The notes: generated by a model from the letters alone, not told the origin. DNA of 64,000 nt from Epiperipatus broadwayi (GCA_028023455.1 JAQFVV010006203.1:10698876-10762875), one strand, 5' to 3'. Positions 37,783 to 48,637 are shown, numbered from the stretch's first letter. A program made the numbers and translations.

Positions 37783-39272
37783 TGTAACAGTCAGAATCAT
37801 CTTTGACCGAGTGAATTATTCTTTTTGTTGAAACTAAGACGCCGCTATAAAAGCATATTTTAAATTTCTAAATAATTTCCAAATTTTATTATCTTGCAAA
37901 TCACTCGTTCGAAGGTGATTCTTTTCTTTAATATATAATATAATCACATAGTTTAAAATCTACATGTTATTGATTTTAATCTAATATGAGAGTATGTGTG
38001 AGGTCAATGATTTAAATGTGTCCCCAAATGCATGATTGCGTATATAAATCTATACTTACTTTTCAAACCCACAAGCATGCATTTTCCTATTTTAATTACC
38101 GTGTTCTACTTTAATTACAAAGTTCATCATTGACGTCGAGAATGTGCGGACCCTTTTAAATGAATTTCTGGGAATTTGATTGGGCATTTCTCTTAATCCA
38201 AGTAAAACCCATTCAGTATGTTTTATATACACTAGTCTCATATTGCTGGTAAGTGAATTGGTTGTTGAGACTGCTTTGTTGTACTTTTCCTAGGATTCTT
38301 TACATGGCCAAAGTCCATTCTCTTTGTGATTTCCAGGCAGAGTGTGTCCACAAATGACCCACCTGGAAATTAAATGCAATCGTCACCCAGTCGCTAAGTT
38401 TTGGCTGTTCATAAAATACTTTCCTACGGGTTAGGGGCAAGATGCCCTCCGTAATCATTCCAAATATTCCATTATTGTTTTATTTTTATATTTATTTTAC
38501 AAAGCATTCGTGACTTAAACGTGTCACACCCTCCAACTTTAATAAATTCATTATCAGCAATACTGACCTCCCAATGCAACTCTATTATTATTATTATTCT
38601 CAAATAAATGCTTTGATCACATTCCCACTTTGTTGCTTAGTAGGCTTTTGTCTGTGCTATTCTCGAAATCAATAAATATTTTATAACACGTAATTTCAAA
38701 TATTTTTTTAAACTTGTATATTGCTCAAAGCACCTCGCACATGTTCCTATCTCATCAAGCACCTTATCGTAATGCTATTAGCCCGAGGAATAGAATATAT
38801 CACTTTGCTTTAAAACCTTTTGTCATTTATTGGAGTATAATGCCAACAATTATTTAATATACGTCCCTGTCTTATATAAGCAGACAGTGGTGTTATATAT
38901 ATAATTTATATAAATAAATTTTGTGAAATTATTTAAAACTAAATTTGATCTCTTATTTTATTTGATTCCTATCACTGTTTCAGTCTATATATATATATTT
39001 TCTGCATTTCTTTTGTAAATCCATAGACATTAATTAGCCACCCAAGCTTTTTTTAGTATAGTCTTTTGTTTCTCCCTGACCACCAGGCACCGGTCAAAGG
39101 TTATACTAGTAGTGGCATCAGATGCGTTATCATGTAGATGGTGCTGTGAAATTTGGACTTTAGATTCAAACATAGTATATCTAGAAAGCAACCCCTCCTA
39201 GAATGTTCAGTTTCATGTCTGGGGTTTGAATTCTGCAGTGTGTTAGTGAGATAGACGATTCTGACTGTTACA
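37783..39272 (+). repeat. Central LTR, shared by interiors A and B
   Basis: About 1490 bp, starting TGTAACAGTCAGAATC and ending with its exact reverse complement GATTCTGACTGTTACA, so a 16-bp terminal inverted repeat. It is in the correct 5' orientation for interior B and the wrong one for interior A, although the palindromic ends make the junction look normal from both sides. TATATATATAA at about 38895 and AATAAA-type signals downstream suit an LTR promoter and poly(A) region. It contains a ~75-bp segment absent from LTR A. Confidence 0.85.
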
Positions 39273-39295
39273 TATTAAATTTTTTTCCGGTTCCA

Positions 39296-39313
39296 TGGTG
39301 CCCAACATGGGGC
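39296..39313 (+). other. Primer-binding site, interior B (tRNA-Lys type)
   Basis: TGGTGCCCAACATGGGGC differs at two positions from the tRNA-Lys-complementary TGGCGCCCAACGTGGGGC used by many gypsy-type elements. It sits 23 bp after the LTR end. Both differences are C/T or G/A changes. Confidence 0.75.
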
Positions 39314-40674
39314 CTTGAATTTTTAAACACCCACATCCCTGTATATCTTAATTATTTAAAACACCCACATCCCTGTAGCTTAATGTTAGCATTTTGTTTC
39401 GTATTTAATCACTCAAATCCTTTATATTTTTGATATATAAAATATTTTCAAACTCTATATTATTTATTTGCATGATATTTCATATATTTTGTTTGACTTG
39501 GGCATTCAATTACTTACTCTATATAATCAGAACTTGTCCAAACTTGCTATAGTGTGATACGAGCCATCTGTATTTATTTGTACTTGTTGTTTCACTTAAG
39601 TCACACTATATACGCATGGCATGAATTACTTAAATATTGTCCCAAGTGAATATTGTGACAATCTATGAATATTTCAAATATTGTATTTTCTATCAAAATA
39701 AAGTTTTATCGGCTCAACATGCAAGATAGCATAATAATAATTTTGTATGGAAATGACCTAGATATAATAGGTTATCGTATGGAATTCAGAAATGTAAAAA
39801 TAAAAAAAAAATTTTGTAATCAATAAAAATGCGAATGTTTTAACGAGTGCCCGTAGTTAAATGGAATAGTTATTAAAATCAATTTTGGGAAGCTAACAGT
39901 CTATGGATCCTTTTAACTGGTGACATGGTGCCCAAGGGTAATTTCACTAAATGGAGTTACTTCTAAAATAAATTTTGTCACCAGGCTCAATTCTTTAGTA
40001 TGAAATTTGTTTTTTTAACATGTATAAATGTTCTTAGACCAAATAATGAGACGTGAATCGGATCAATAATTATGTAAATAAAAATATATGTATGCTAATC
40101 TTAAATAAGAAGGAACAAAATAAGTATACCCAGATCTAGCGAATGTTAACAAATATAAATAAAATTGCTTGAGTTTAAAAATATATATGTTAGCGAAATA
40201 TTTTGACAGATAGAATTTAAGAGATTTTTATATATACAGGCAGTTAAAAATATATATATTGGCAGCAGATTTAAGCAAGAAATTTTAGCAGTAGTAAGAG
40301 GGCAGTAGTTGGGTGTTTAGTGATAAATGTAAAAGCAGCAATTAAGCCAACAGAACCAAGAGGGAGATAGCCTATTAGCCATTAATAAAATTTTGAAATC
40401 AAATGCAATAATCACAGAGAATCAAACAAGGAAAATATAATAATAGTATTTTTTTTACTGTATTAGTTTTTGATAATTTGATAATTTTACTGTATTAGTT
40501 TTAGTAAGTTCAACGTAAAACAGTTTAAAAGTTTTCTTTATCAGTGCTATACATTGTGTTTTAAAAGTACACCAATTCGTTAAAAAAATATTTTTTTTTG
40601 TTCAGGATAATATAGTTAGCAGTAAAATACAATAAAAGTCATCATCATTATCGATCACGATAACATCCAAGGCC
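39314..40674 (+). other. Untranslated leader of interior B
   Basis: About 1.36 kb with no sustained ORF. ACACCCACATCCCTGTA occurs twice in direct repeat near the start (about 39328 and 39361). The inverted counterpart in A is longer because of the MITE at 35767-36512. Confidence 0.65.
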
Positions 40675-41593
40675 ATGGAAAATACGGATACTAAGGAGGC
40701 CCATTTCCGGACTATTATAGAATTGTTTAAGCAAGGTAAAGAAAGAGCGAAAAGATGGAAAGAAGAAAGCCGAAGGAGAGGTGAGGAACTTAGAGTGCTG
40801 TACAGACTCCTCCCTGGATGGAAAGAGATGGAAAATAAACTCCTGAACCATAAAGTAGAGACAAATGATTCCGCAAAGAAGACTGATACACCAGACCTGG
40901 GACCTCAAACTCAGCCTATCAACACTAAAATGTTTCATGAAGTTAAAGAATGTCCCAAACTTTATTTGGGAAAAAGTACTTCCATCAAATGATATCCAAG
41001 ACTTAGGACATCAAACCCAGCTAACCAAGCTCAACACTAAAATGTTTCATGAAGTTAAGGAATGTCCCAAACTTTATTTGGAAAAAGTACTTCCATTAAA
41101 TGATATCCAAGACTTAGGAGATCAAACCCAGCTAACCAAGCTCAATATTAAAATGTTTCATGAAGTTAAAAAATGTCCCAAACTTTATTTGGAAAGGATA
41201 TTCCCAGCAAATTATATCTGAGACTTAGGACATCCAACCCAGCTAACCAAGCTTATCAATATTCAAATATTTCATGAAGTGAAAAAATGACCCAAACTAT
41301 ATTTAGACAGGATATTCTCAGCAAATGATATACGAGACCTAGGGCCTCAAACCCAGCTAACCAAGCTTACCAACAATATCGAAGTATTTAAAAAACACAA
41401 GGAAAATATCCCACCTGATATAGCAAAAATATATCAACCAGATGAAATAAAGGAAATGGCTGAATTCTTAACCACTCTGGATTTCAGTCCCTGGGCTAAA
41501 GAACCTCCAGATAAGGTAAAGAGGCCTGATAATTGGAGACTGCACTTATTAAAATATAAAGGCAGGTACTACCCACCAGGCCCAGGATTATAG
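40675..41593 (+). pseudogene. Tandem-repeat protein ORF, copy B
   Basis: Same protein as copy A, opposite strand, ending in TAG 41591-41593. The frame is 919 nt because one extra G in the GGG at 40968-40970 shifts it after about residue 98. Two TGA stops follow in the original frame (41219-41221 and 41288-41290). N-terminal helix, four 37-residue repeats and the DFSPWAKEPPDK C-terminus match copy A closely. Two repeats read NDIQ instead of NDIR (CAA for CGA), and the stop at 41219 is TGA at the same codon. Copy B is more damaged than copy A. Confidence 0.7.
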
Positions 41594-41917
41594 TCATTTT
41601 TTTTAAAACAACAACAAAAAAAATGGACACATCACAGGATAAACGAGAAAGGAGATCGGATATAAACAATGTTAAACTATTAGATTTTTTTAAATAAAAT
41701 TTTGTTGAAGGGGGGGGGGATAATAGAAAATGTTCGCTAGATGGTAGATTTATTAATATGACCCGGGTATATAATTCAGTTTTGTTTCTTCATTATATTT
41801 ATAAACTGTACATTATGGGTTATCTTGTAAGTTTTTTTTTATGCAGGCTTCATAGGTGGACACCTGTTGTAAGATCTTTTTTTTTTAACAATTTTTTTTG
41901 TTCCATCACTAAGGGAA

Positions 41918-42527
41918 TGTGAAACAGTGAGGTCTGCTTTGCAGGTCTTTGTTTCACCTTTTCTCACCTATTTCCTACCTTCATACCTTAGTTTGAACCC
42001 CAATCTATCGTAGTGTGTCTGCAATATGCTTATATACCGAAAATCCCGCCTAATTTTAAACCATGAGTACAATGCTCGTATTATATATATAACTCATTCC
42101 CAAATAAATAAAAGATTATAGATTATGTACATGTTCACATAATTTTGATTTATTAAAAAGTAGGTTATATAAGTCATAATATATTTTTGTAAATAGATTC
42201 AAACAAAATAACTTTAACAATTTATAAATTTGATATGTTTTAAAATACATATCATAGTGTGTGTGCAATTACAACTTATATAACCTACTTTTTAATAAAT
42301 CAAAATAATGTGAACATATACATAGTCTATAATCTTTTATTTATTTGGGAATGAGTTATATATATAATACGAGCATTGTACTCATGGTTTAAAATTAGGC
42401 GGGATTTTCGGTATATAAGCGTATTGCAGACACACTACGATAGATTGGGGTTCAAACTAAGGTATGAGGGTAGGAAATAGGTGAGAAAAGGTGAAATAAA
42501 GACCTGCAAAGCAGACCTTACTGTTTC
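41918..42527. repeat. Fold-back at the right end of the composite
   Basis: Arms 41918-42178 and 42250-42527 are reverse complements around a loop of about 70 bp. The first arm follows interior B orientation; the second has interior A orientation and equals 34057-34400. The switch lies at an AAGTCATAATATAT junction where interior A has the ATATTAC palindrome. The outer end is CTGTTTCA next to GTAT. Confidence 0.75.
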
Positions 42528-42532
42528 AGTAT

Positions 42533-43742
42533 TAGCATTATCACAAGAAAATTCTACATTTTTTTTACAATCATACCATGATGTTGTCCAAAAATGAGTA
42601 TATTTAAACATTAAGCATATCTTACCAATCCAGTGATGAAATAAATGCTAACAATGATGCATACTCCTTATATAGTCTCACAAATACAATCTTTAATTTC
42701 TGATATAAATATATATTGGTATTAGATTCTGCAATTCTGGCACAGTACAATAACAAAAAACAGACATGCAAATCAAAAACATTTAGAACCTACACTCAGA
42801 GTATTCAAGGGTGGAACAGAAGAAAAAATGATGTTCCTCAGAACAAACAACAATATCAATTGCCAAAAATAAATTCATGGTGGTATACCACACATGACTT
42901 GATACAATATATCCTCAAGGTAAAGACAAATAAGACAATGAACATAAATGATGGCATGAAATCAAAAGGGTGCACCTACATTTTGAGGGCAAAATAGTTC
43001 TGCTAGGACTTTGTCTCTAAACAAAAGAAAAATGAGAATGAACCATCAAGATATATTAGGAACAGTAGATGCCTTAAATAAAACATTTATGCTTAAATAT
43101 GAGACACAAAAGATATAACTCACTGAATATATTATATTAAAAGAGAGATACACAGTTAAATCTCTTTGCTAACAAATAATAAAAAAATAAATACAAGAGA
43201 GAGACAAAGCAGTCATCTCTTGAAAATATAAGGGCAAGATAAGCATGTACAATAAAACAAGAGAGAGAGAGAGTCTAACATTACAATCTTCTAAATAATA
43301 TCAATAACTATGCGCTTATAACGCTCGTTAAGAAGTTATATATATTATTAAATTTATTTAAAGCTTAGCACTTTCAAAGCTCTATGGCTTTATAATCATA
43401 GCTGTGTGTGGTTGATAGTGATGAGGGGGAGTATTCAAATTTATGTTAATTAGATGTTTCGGTATAATTAACTGATGGGTAAAACTGACAATAAAATTAT
43501 TTGCCAAATCTGGCCTAATAAAACATGGCCTGTAATAAGCAATAAGAACATATACCATCTTCATTTGTTCAGCATAAACATATACAGTCAAATAAATAAA
43601 TAAATTATTCATGATAGGGGGTAAATAATACTTTAAACTATAAAGCATTATATAAAGGTAAATATTCTGTGAACCCCTGTATATTAGAGCTTATAAATAA
43701 TTCACAAAATTCTAACAGACAAAATGTATGTACACTTGGGTC
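42533..43742. other. Stretch with one unidentified reading frame
   Basis: The plus-strand frame 42716-42997 encodes 93 residues with ordinary composition (including NSWWYTTHDLIQYIL) and is followed by short continuations in other frames to about 43100. It may be a relic of a transposon ORF, but I recognise no family. GA-type simple repeat at about 43257-43274. Confidence 0.4.
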
Positions 43743-44575
43743 ATGTTTTATGCGATAGATAGGTTCCTCAGAAAAGACGCGCAAATGAAATCGCGCAAAA
43801 ATAGACGTAATTTACATTGAAAAAGGGAGGGTGTGGTCTGCAATTTTTCAAAATTCACGTAAAAGCAAAGCGCCAATGTAAAATTACTTTAAAATTCGTG
43901 CAACAAAAAAGGAAATAAAATATGACTAATAAAAAATTTCAAATTTGAAAAAAATGATACAAGACAAACTTTTTTTAACTATAATATTTAATTTTATTCA
44001 AATAATATATTTTTATGCATAATTTACAGTACAGTAATTGATATTTTTTATACACATTTTAATTATTATGATTTTCTGGTGACAATGTAATTAGTAATTA
44101 ATCTTTGAGACGATGATTTTATTAATTGTTTACAAAGCTCGTGATATCCAGACATACAACCATTTAGCTCTCATTGGAATTTAAGAGCACGTTAATGATT
44201 AGTGTCATTAATAAGAAAATAATAACTGATTATGTTCTTTTTTAAAAAGCAAAAACAGAATGTGATTTAAAATGCAAAATTAACATGCAGGATGTTTGAA
44301 CAAATTTACATTATAATCTTGTAAAATTTAATGTGTTTATACATAAAATGTAGAAATCATGATTTTAATTTCATTATTGCATAAAATCTTACTATTATAA
44401 AGCACTGAAAATATTGAAATTACTAAGATGAAAGTCGAATTCCAATAATGTGCTATTACTTTCAATATAACATAAGTGCATGAAATTTATTATTTAAAGT
44501 AATAGCACATTATCGAAGTTCCACTTCCAGTGAAACCCGAATCGCATAACTTCAAAATCGTGTTGAATAAGTCCA
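43743..44575. repeat. CpG-bearing MITE-like element
   Basis: The ends are imperfect inverted repeats (GTTTTATGCGATAGATAGG left; GAATCGCATAACTTCAAAATC right). The left 130 bp is rich in CGCG, unlike its surroundings. An inner hairpin pairs ATAATGTGCTATTACTTT (about 44446-44463) with AAAGTAATAGCACATTAT (about 44496-44513). No ORF. Confidence 0.55.
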
Positions 44576-44794
44576 CGTAAAAAGAGAGCCAGGTGTATTC
44601 CACTGGATTTTTCATTTGAATTGCCACTTTTGTTTAAATTAGGATTTCTAACATATTCTGAAGTTAGCTTCATAATGTGAAGAGATAACGAATTAATATA
44701 TTTTGGTAATCACTATTCAGCCAATCTTAGAGGAATGAATTCACCTGTATCAAAATTTAATAAATTACAATAGCATAATATTATATGGGGTATA

Positions 44795-44925
44795 TGAGTA
44801 GATTTTCACACAACCCACCACTCTCCACTCCATCTCATAACACTAATATACCTGAACACATATGTCAAAAAGATAAACAGTCACCAATATCTGTATTTCA
44901 TGCTAAACCAGCAATCATCAGTTGG
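44795..44925 (+). repeat. Dispersed ~330-bp repeat, copy 4 (partial)
   Basis: Matches the outer half of copy 3 in reverse complement: TTCACACAACCCACCACTCT, ATCTCATAACACT, AAAAAGATAAACA-TCACCAAT, CATGCTAAACCAGCAATCAT and CAGTTGG, where the match stops. Confidence 0.85.
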
Positions 44926-45795
44926 CATAATATTGAAAATTTAAAATTATATTCTGTTTATCAAAATACATAATCAAAAGTCTTTCATCCTGGAGGTTTT
45001 TCCATTTAACAGGATACAATCTCTGCAATTACCAGTCAGCAAACATCAACATTTTCTCCTTTTTGTTGAAAACACAGCAAATTTAAATTATATGTACAGC
45101 ATTTGAAATATTTTCTACAAGCAATATAATAGCATGAACATAAATACATTAATGGCCATTCAATTTTCATGAAGAATATTTAAATATTGTGCTGGCAATC
45201 TTTTGTACAATATTATATTATTTTCACCAATTCTTTGGAATATATAAATTAAAACAATGTATAGGGGCATGCATTTTTTAGACATAGAGCAGCTTTGTAA
45301 TAAAATAAGTATATAATAAACTAGAATAAAAATTAATTTAATAAGCATTTATATTTCATTTATAGAGTATACAACTGTTCTAGTTATTTAGTACAAACCA
45401 TAATTTGATGCTACTAGCAGTAACTTTTGAATAAATATTCCATTACTATTGTAGAATATTATTTTTAAAGTAAATAGTCAAGTAATAATTTTCACACTAG
45501 AGAGTAAGTTAATAATTTTAATTTCACAGGCTTAGGAAATATTTTTCTATCTCTAGTCTGAAATAGATTTAAGACAACATTTTGTAAGCAAATGTTTTCC
45601 ACCCTCCCACTGACATAACACTAAATAAATATTTTAAAAATTTAAGCAAGCAATTTATTAAATTCCATTAACACTAAACAGGTTCTACTATCCAAATTTA
45701 AACAATCTATTCATTAAAAGATGAACTATTTCAAAGAAAACCATTATTTTAGAGATAAGACAATATTAAAATAAAGATACTTCTAAATATATATT
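44926..45795. other. AT-rich stretch without recognised features
   Basis: Nothing recognised between the partial repeat and the gypsy-type element. Confidence 0.5.
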
Positions 45796-46406
45796 TGCAG
45801 TATTTAAGGTCAAGAAAGGTATATACATATATAATGTATAATGAATATGTAAAATAATAACAATAATTGTATAATAAAAAGAGTATGTGAAATAAGAATA
45901 ATAATTGTATAATATTAAGAATACAATAATAAATGTAGAAAAAAAGTAATAACTGTAATATATAATGAATATGCAAAATAAGAATTATGTATAACGATTG
46001 TATAAAATTACAATGTTGTTAAATCATAGAAAGCCCAGCTAACCTTATAGGGTCAGAAAACTATAAAATACCATATATGGTGAGAAATGTAAAAATACTG
46101 CGTGTATGTGAAAACACCATATATGATTAGGTATGTAAAAGACTCCAGAAGTCTTGAGGGATATATAAACCCCTATAACCTGATGTAATTGTTCTGAGTA
46201 TTAATTATAAGTCAGAGACTCCTGCCTCTGTAAGTCCAAAAGCAGGACTAGGGTTATTATATGCAGGTCACCATGACCTTTTATTATTTTATTTCACCTT
46301 ATAATAGGCAATGTATATAGTTAAAGTTATTCATATTAAACTATAATCCTACCATCTCAATTCTGCCTTTATCCATTTATTTACTTGCTGGTCATAAGAT
46401 ACAGCA
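45796..46406 (+). repeat. 5' LTR of the 45.8-kb gypsy element
   Basis: TGCAGTATT to ATACAGCA, 611 bp. A TATATAAA box is at 46162-46169, and CCATATATGGT and CCATATATGAT motifs lie upstream. A hairpin-prone AGACTCCTG-CTCTGTAAGTCC region follows. Confidence 0.85.
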
Positions 46407-46433
46407 AATTGTCGCAGTCGAAACAGGAATTGA
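46407..46433 (+). other. Primer-binding site of the gypsy element
   Basis: TTGTCGCAGTCGAAACAGG directly follows the LTR. It is a variant of the tRNA-Ser-complementary TGGCGCAGTCGG site also seen in the miniature LTR element at 57662. Confidence 0.6.
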
Positions 46434-46571
46434 ATCTGAAAAAAAGTAGCAGTCAATACCGGAAAGGAACTACAGTAAAAATTTGCTTGGTCATCATAGG
46501 ATCGAATCTGGAAATAATTGCCTAAACAGCAAACTGAGACAAATCATAAGTGGATTTGAATCAACAAAGAA

Positions 46572-47322
46572 ATGGTGAGCATATCACAAGTTAGTATATG
46601 CATGTTTAATGTAGAAAATCCGAGTGATTGGCCACTGTATATTCAGAGAATCAAAAACTACTTTACACTAAATAGTATTACTGAGAATACTGTAAAAGTA
46701 GCCTCATTACTTTGCTTCGCAGGCCAAAGAGTAATCGAAATAGCTAACAAACTGTGAAAATTCGCCAGAGACACAGAAATACGATGAGCTCGTAACACAG
46801 CTAAATGAATATTTCAATCTGCAGCCATCCAAGTTTATTGCTCGATTGCACTTTAGAGGCAGAAGGCAAAAAAAAAATGAGAAAATAAAAGAATGTGACA
46901 TTGGTTTAAGAGAGATGGTAAAACCATGTCTTTACGGTAAATATTTAGAGGAAGCTCTTCTCGAACAGCTATTATATGGAATAATTGTTGACCAATTTAG
47001 GCAGAACTTATTAGCAATAAAAGATCTAACTTATGAGGAAGCTATCAGATGTGGAACAGCTTACAAACTGCTGCTTGACCAAGCGAGAGAGTTCAGAAGT
47101 TTCACGAGACAAGAACCACTTCAAGCTACAAATTTTAAAACATCTGAAATTAAATCCAAACAGATAAACAAATTAAATGTTTCTGAGGTGGAAAAATCGG
47201 TCAAAAAGCCCGTGATTGCAAAATGCCAGAAAATGAAAGTTATAGGAAAAAAACTGAGACTACCGAAAGATGGCACCACCATAAAAAACCCAACAGAGAA
47301 CTTACGTGCAAAGCGAATATAG
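46572..47322 (+). pseudogene. gag remnant
   Basis: Starts at ATG 46572 with a DWPLYIQRIKNYF block, then ENTVKVASLLCFAG, and shifts frame near 46755. It continues as ENSPETQKYDELVTQLNEYF, LQPSKFIARLHF, IGLREMVKPCLYG and LLEQLLYGI. This is the capsid-like helical region of gypsy Gag. A degraded, Lys-rich nucleocapsid region ends at 47322; the zinc knuckle cysteines are mostly lost. Confidence 0.75.
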
Positions 47323-47650
47323 CTACATAAAGAACACTACTGTAGATGAATCTGATCAAATTATGATAAACTTAAAACTAATCGGCAAACCATTAAGCAT
47401 GGAAATTGATAGTGGATCAAGGATATTGCTGATAAAAAGCAAAGATTGGGAAAGGCTAATTCAGAATCTAAAATTCTCTCCAAGGGTAGAGAAAACAACT
47501 CAAGGCCTGGGATGCTAATACAATCCCATAAGGATATTAGGAATTGCAAAAGTAAATGTAAAATCAATGAAAACTAAAGAAATACTACCACTATATATAG
47601 TGAGTGGAGATATTCACCCAATCATAGGCCGAGAATGGTTTGCACCCCTA
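47306..47650 (+). pseudogene. Retropepsin (protease) remnant
   Basis: LKLIGKPLSMEIDSGSRIL carries the catalytic Asp-Ser-Gly (about 47405-47413), then WERLI. After a stop near 47517, a GIAKVNVKSM and LPLYIVSGDIHPIIGREWF segment (about 47545-47640) matches the C-terminal flap and ILGRDW-like block of gypsy proteases. One stop breaks the frame between the halves. Confidence 0.8.
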
Positions 47651-47929
47651 GGAATAAAGATACGCGTTATAAAAAAAAATTGGCATAGGATCACAGATTA
47701 AAAAATTATTACCTGCAGCTGCATTATTTAGATGCCCAGATAAAGCTGATTTGCATAGAACAAAAAAATCATAAATTGCAATGATCAGTTAGGACCAAAT
47801 AATATTAATAGAAAAAGAATAGCAGAATGGTCTAACATAGACTCCGGCTACAGAGTTCTTAAAAATTGGATAAGAACCAAATGGCCTGCTACATGTCCTC
47901 TCTACCTAGATAAAGGATTGTGGAAAGTA

Positions 47930-48160
47930 TGCAAAAGGTTATCCATAAACAAAGGCTGTATATTGATGAACAACAAAGTGCTTATACCTAGCAATGATCA
48001 CATAAAAATATCCTTAGATTATTACATCAGACTCATCCTGGAATAGTTAGAGCTAAAAACCTGGCATGCAACTGTGTATGGTGGCCAGGAATAAATAGAG
48101 ACATTGAGCTGTATATTAAAAATTGCAATAAATGTCAAATCCTAGCTGAACTTCTGTTTC
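47930..48160 (+). pseudogene. Integrase zinc-binding domain remnant
   Basis: With one frameshift near 48010, the translation gives LHQTHPGIVRAKNLA, then CVWWPGINRDIELYIKNCNKCQ. This is the HHCC zinc domain of gypsy integrases, with both His and both Cys preserved. The catalytic DDE core that should follow is absent. Confidence 0.8.
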
Positions 48161-48189
48161 AAAAGAAAATACAAAATAAATTATCAATC

Positions 48190-48627
48190 TTGTTACCTCC
48201 CAGACAAAAAAGTAACAAGAGAATAATGGGAGGGAAAGGGTTTGAAATAGGTGACAATGTTTGGTCACTTTACAAAAATAAAAAGACTTGGGAAAAAGCA
48301 ACTGTGACAAGTAAAATTGCAAATCAATTAGCGGAAATTGAAACTGATGATGGTTTACTGCAGAAATATAAAAATCAGTTGAGAAGACGATATCTGTCAA
48401 TAGTAAATAACGGAAACATGGAAGCAAGATCTACAGCATCAACCAGTCTGGAGATTGATAATCCCAAAGTCAAAGAATTGCCAACAGATGAAAACTCTTC
48501 TGAAGCTGAGATAGCCACATTGAAACCACCATCAACAAACAGCAAATCGGCGAAGCACAGCAATGACCACCAGCAACCAGCAAGGACTAGAAATCCTCTG
48601 TCTCATCTCAAAGACTATGTTAGGTAA
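48190..48627 (+). pseudogene. Integrase C-terminal region remnant
   Basis: Open for 145 codons. GFEIGDNVWSLYKNKKTW and KYKNQLRRRYLS match the C-terminal tail of gypsy integrases (F--GD-V and NQLR-R blocks). It is followed by an acidic, Ser/Thr-rich tail and ends at TAA 48625-48627, just before the purine tract. The catalytic core between this and the zinc domain was deleted. Confidence 0.75.
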
Positions 48628-48637
48628 AAAACCATAC

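Larger units (their letters stand above)
31819..42527. mobile_element. Composite head-to-head LTR retroelement, 10.7 kb
   Basis: Order: LTR (minus, 31819-33217), unique spacer (33218-34056), interior A (minus, 34057-37758), shared LTR (plus, 37783-39272), interior B (plus, 39296-42178), fold-back arm (42250-42527). Interiors A and B are inverted copies over about 3 kb. Each has a primer-site region, a leader and the same single ORF for a repeat protein. The left and right ends form short imperfect inverted repeats (TGTAACAGTCAG against TGAAACAGTAAG). AGTAT flanks both sides (31814-31818 and 42528-42532). No RT, integrase or protease was found, so it is non-autonomous. Whether it moved as one unit or arose by nested insertion and rearrangement is open. 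Confidence 0.75.

Noticed and set aside
42716-42997. 93-codon frame as a transposase or host gene
   Set aside because: The composition is normal but I cannot match any motif to a family. It is left as unidentified in the region entry.
45749-45976. Long Tyr/Ile-rich frame on the minus strand in the LTR
   Set aside because: It is a by-product of the ATAATA-type repeats in the LTR; the same occurs at 48803-48994.
46707-48563. Several minus-strand frames across the gypsy coding region
   Set aside because: All are shadows of the gag, protease and integrase remnants on the plus strand.
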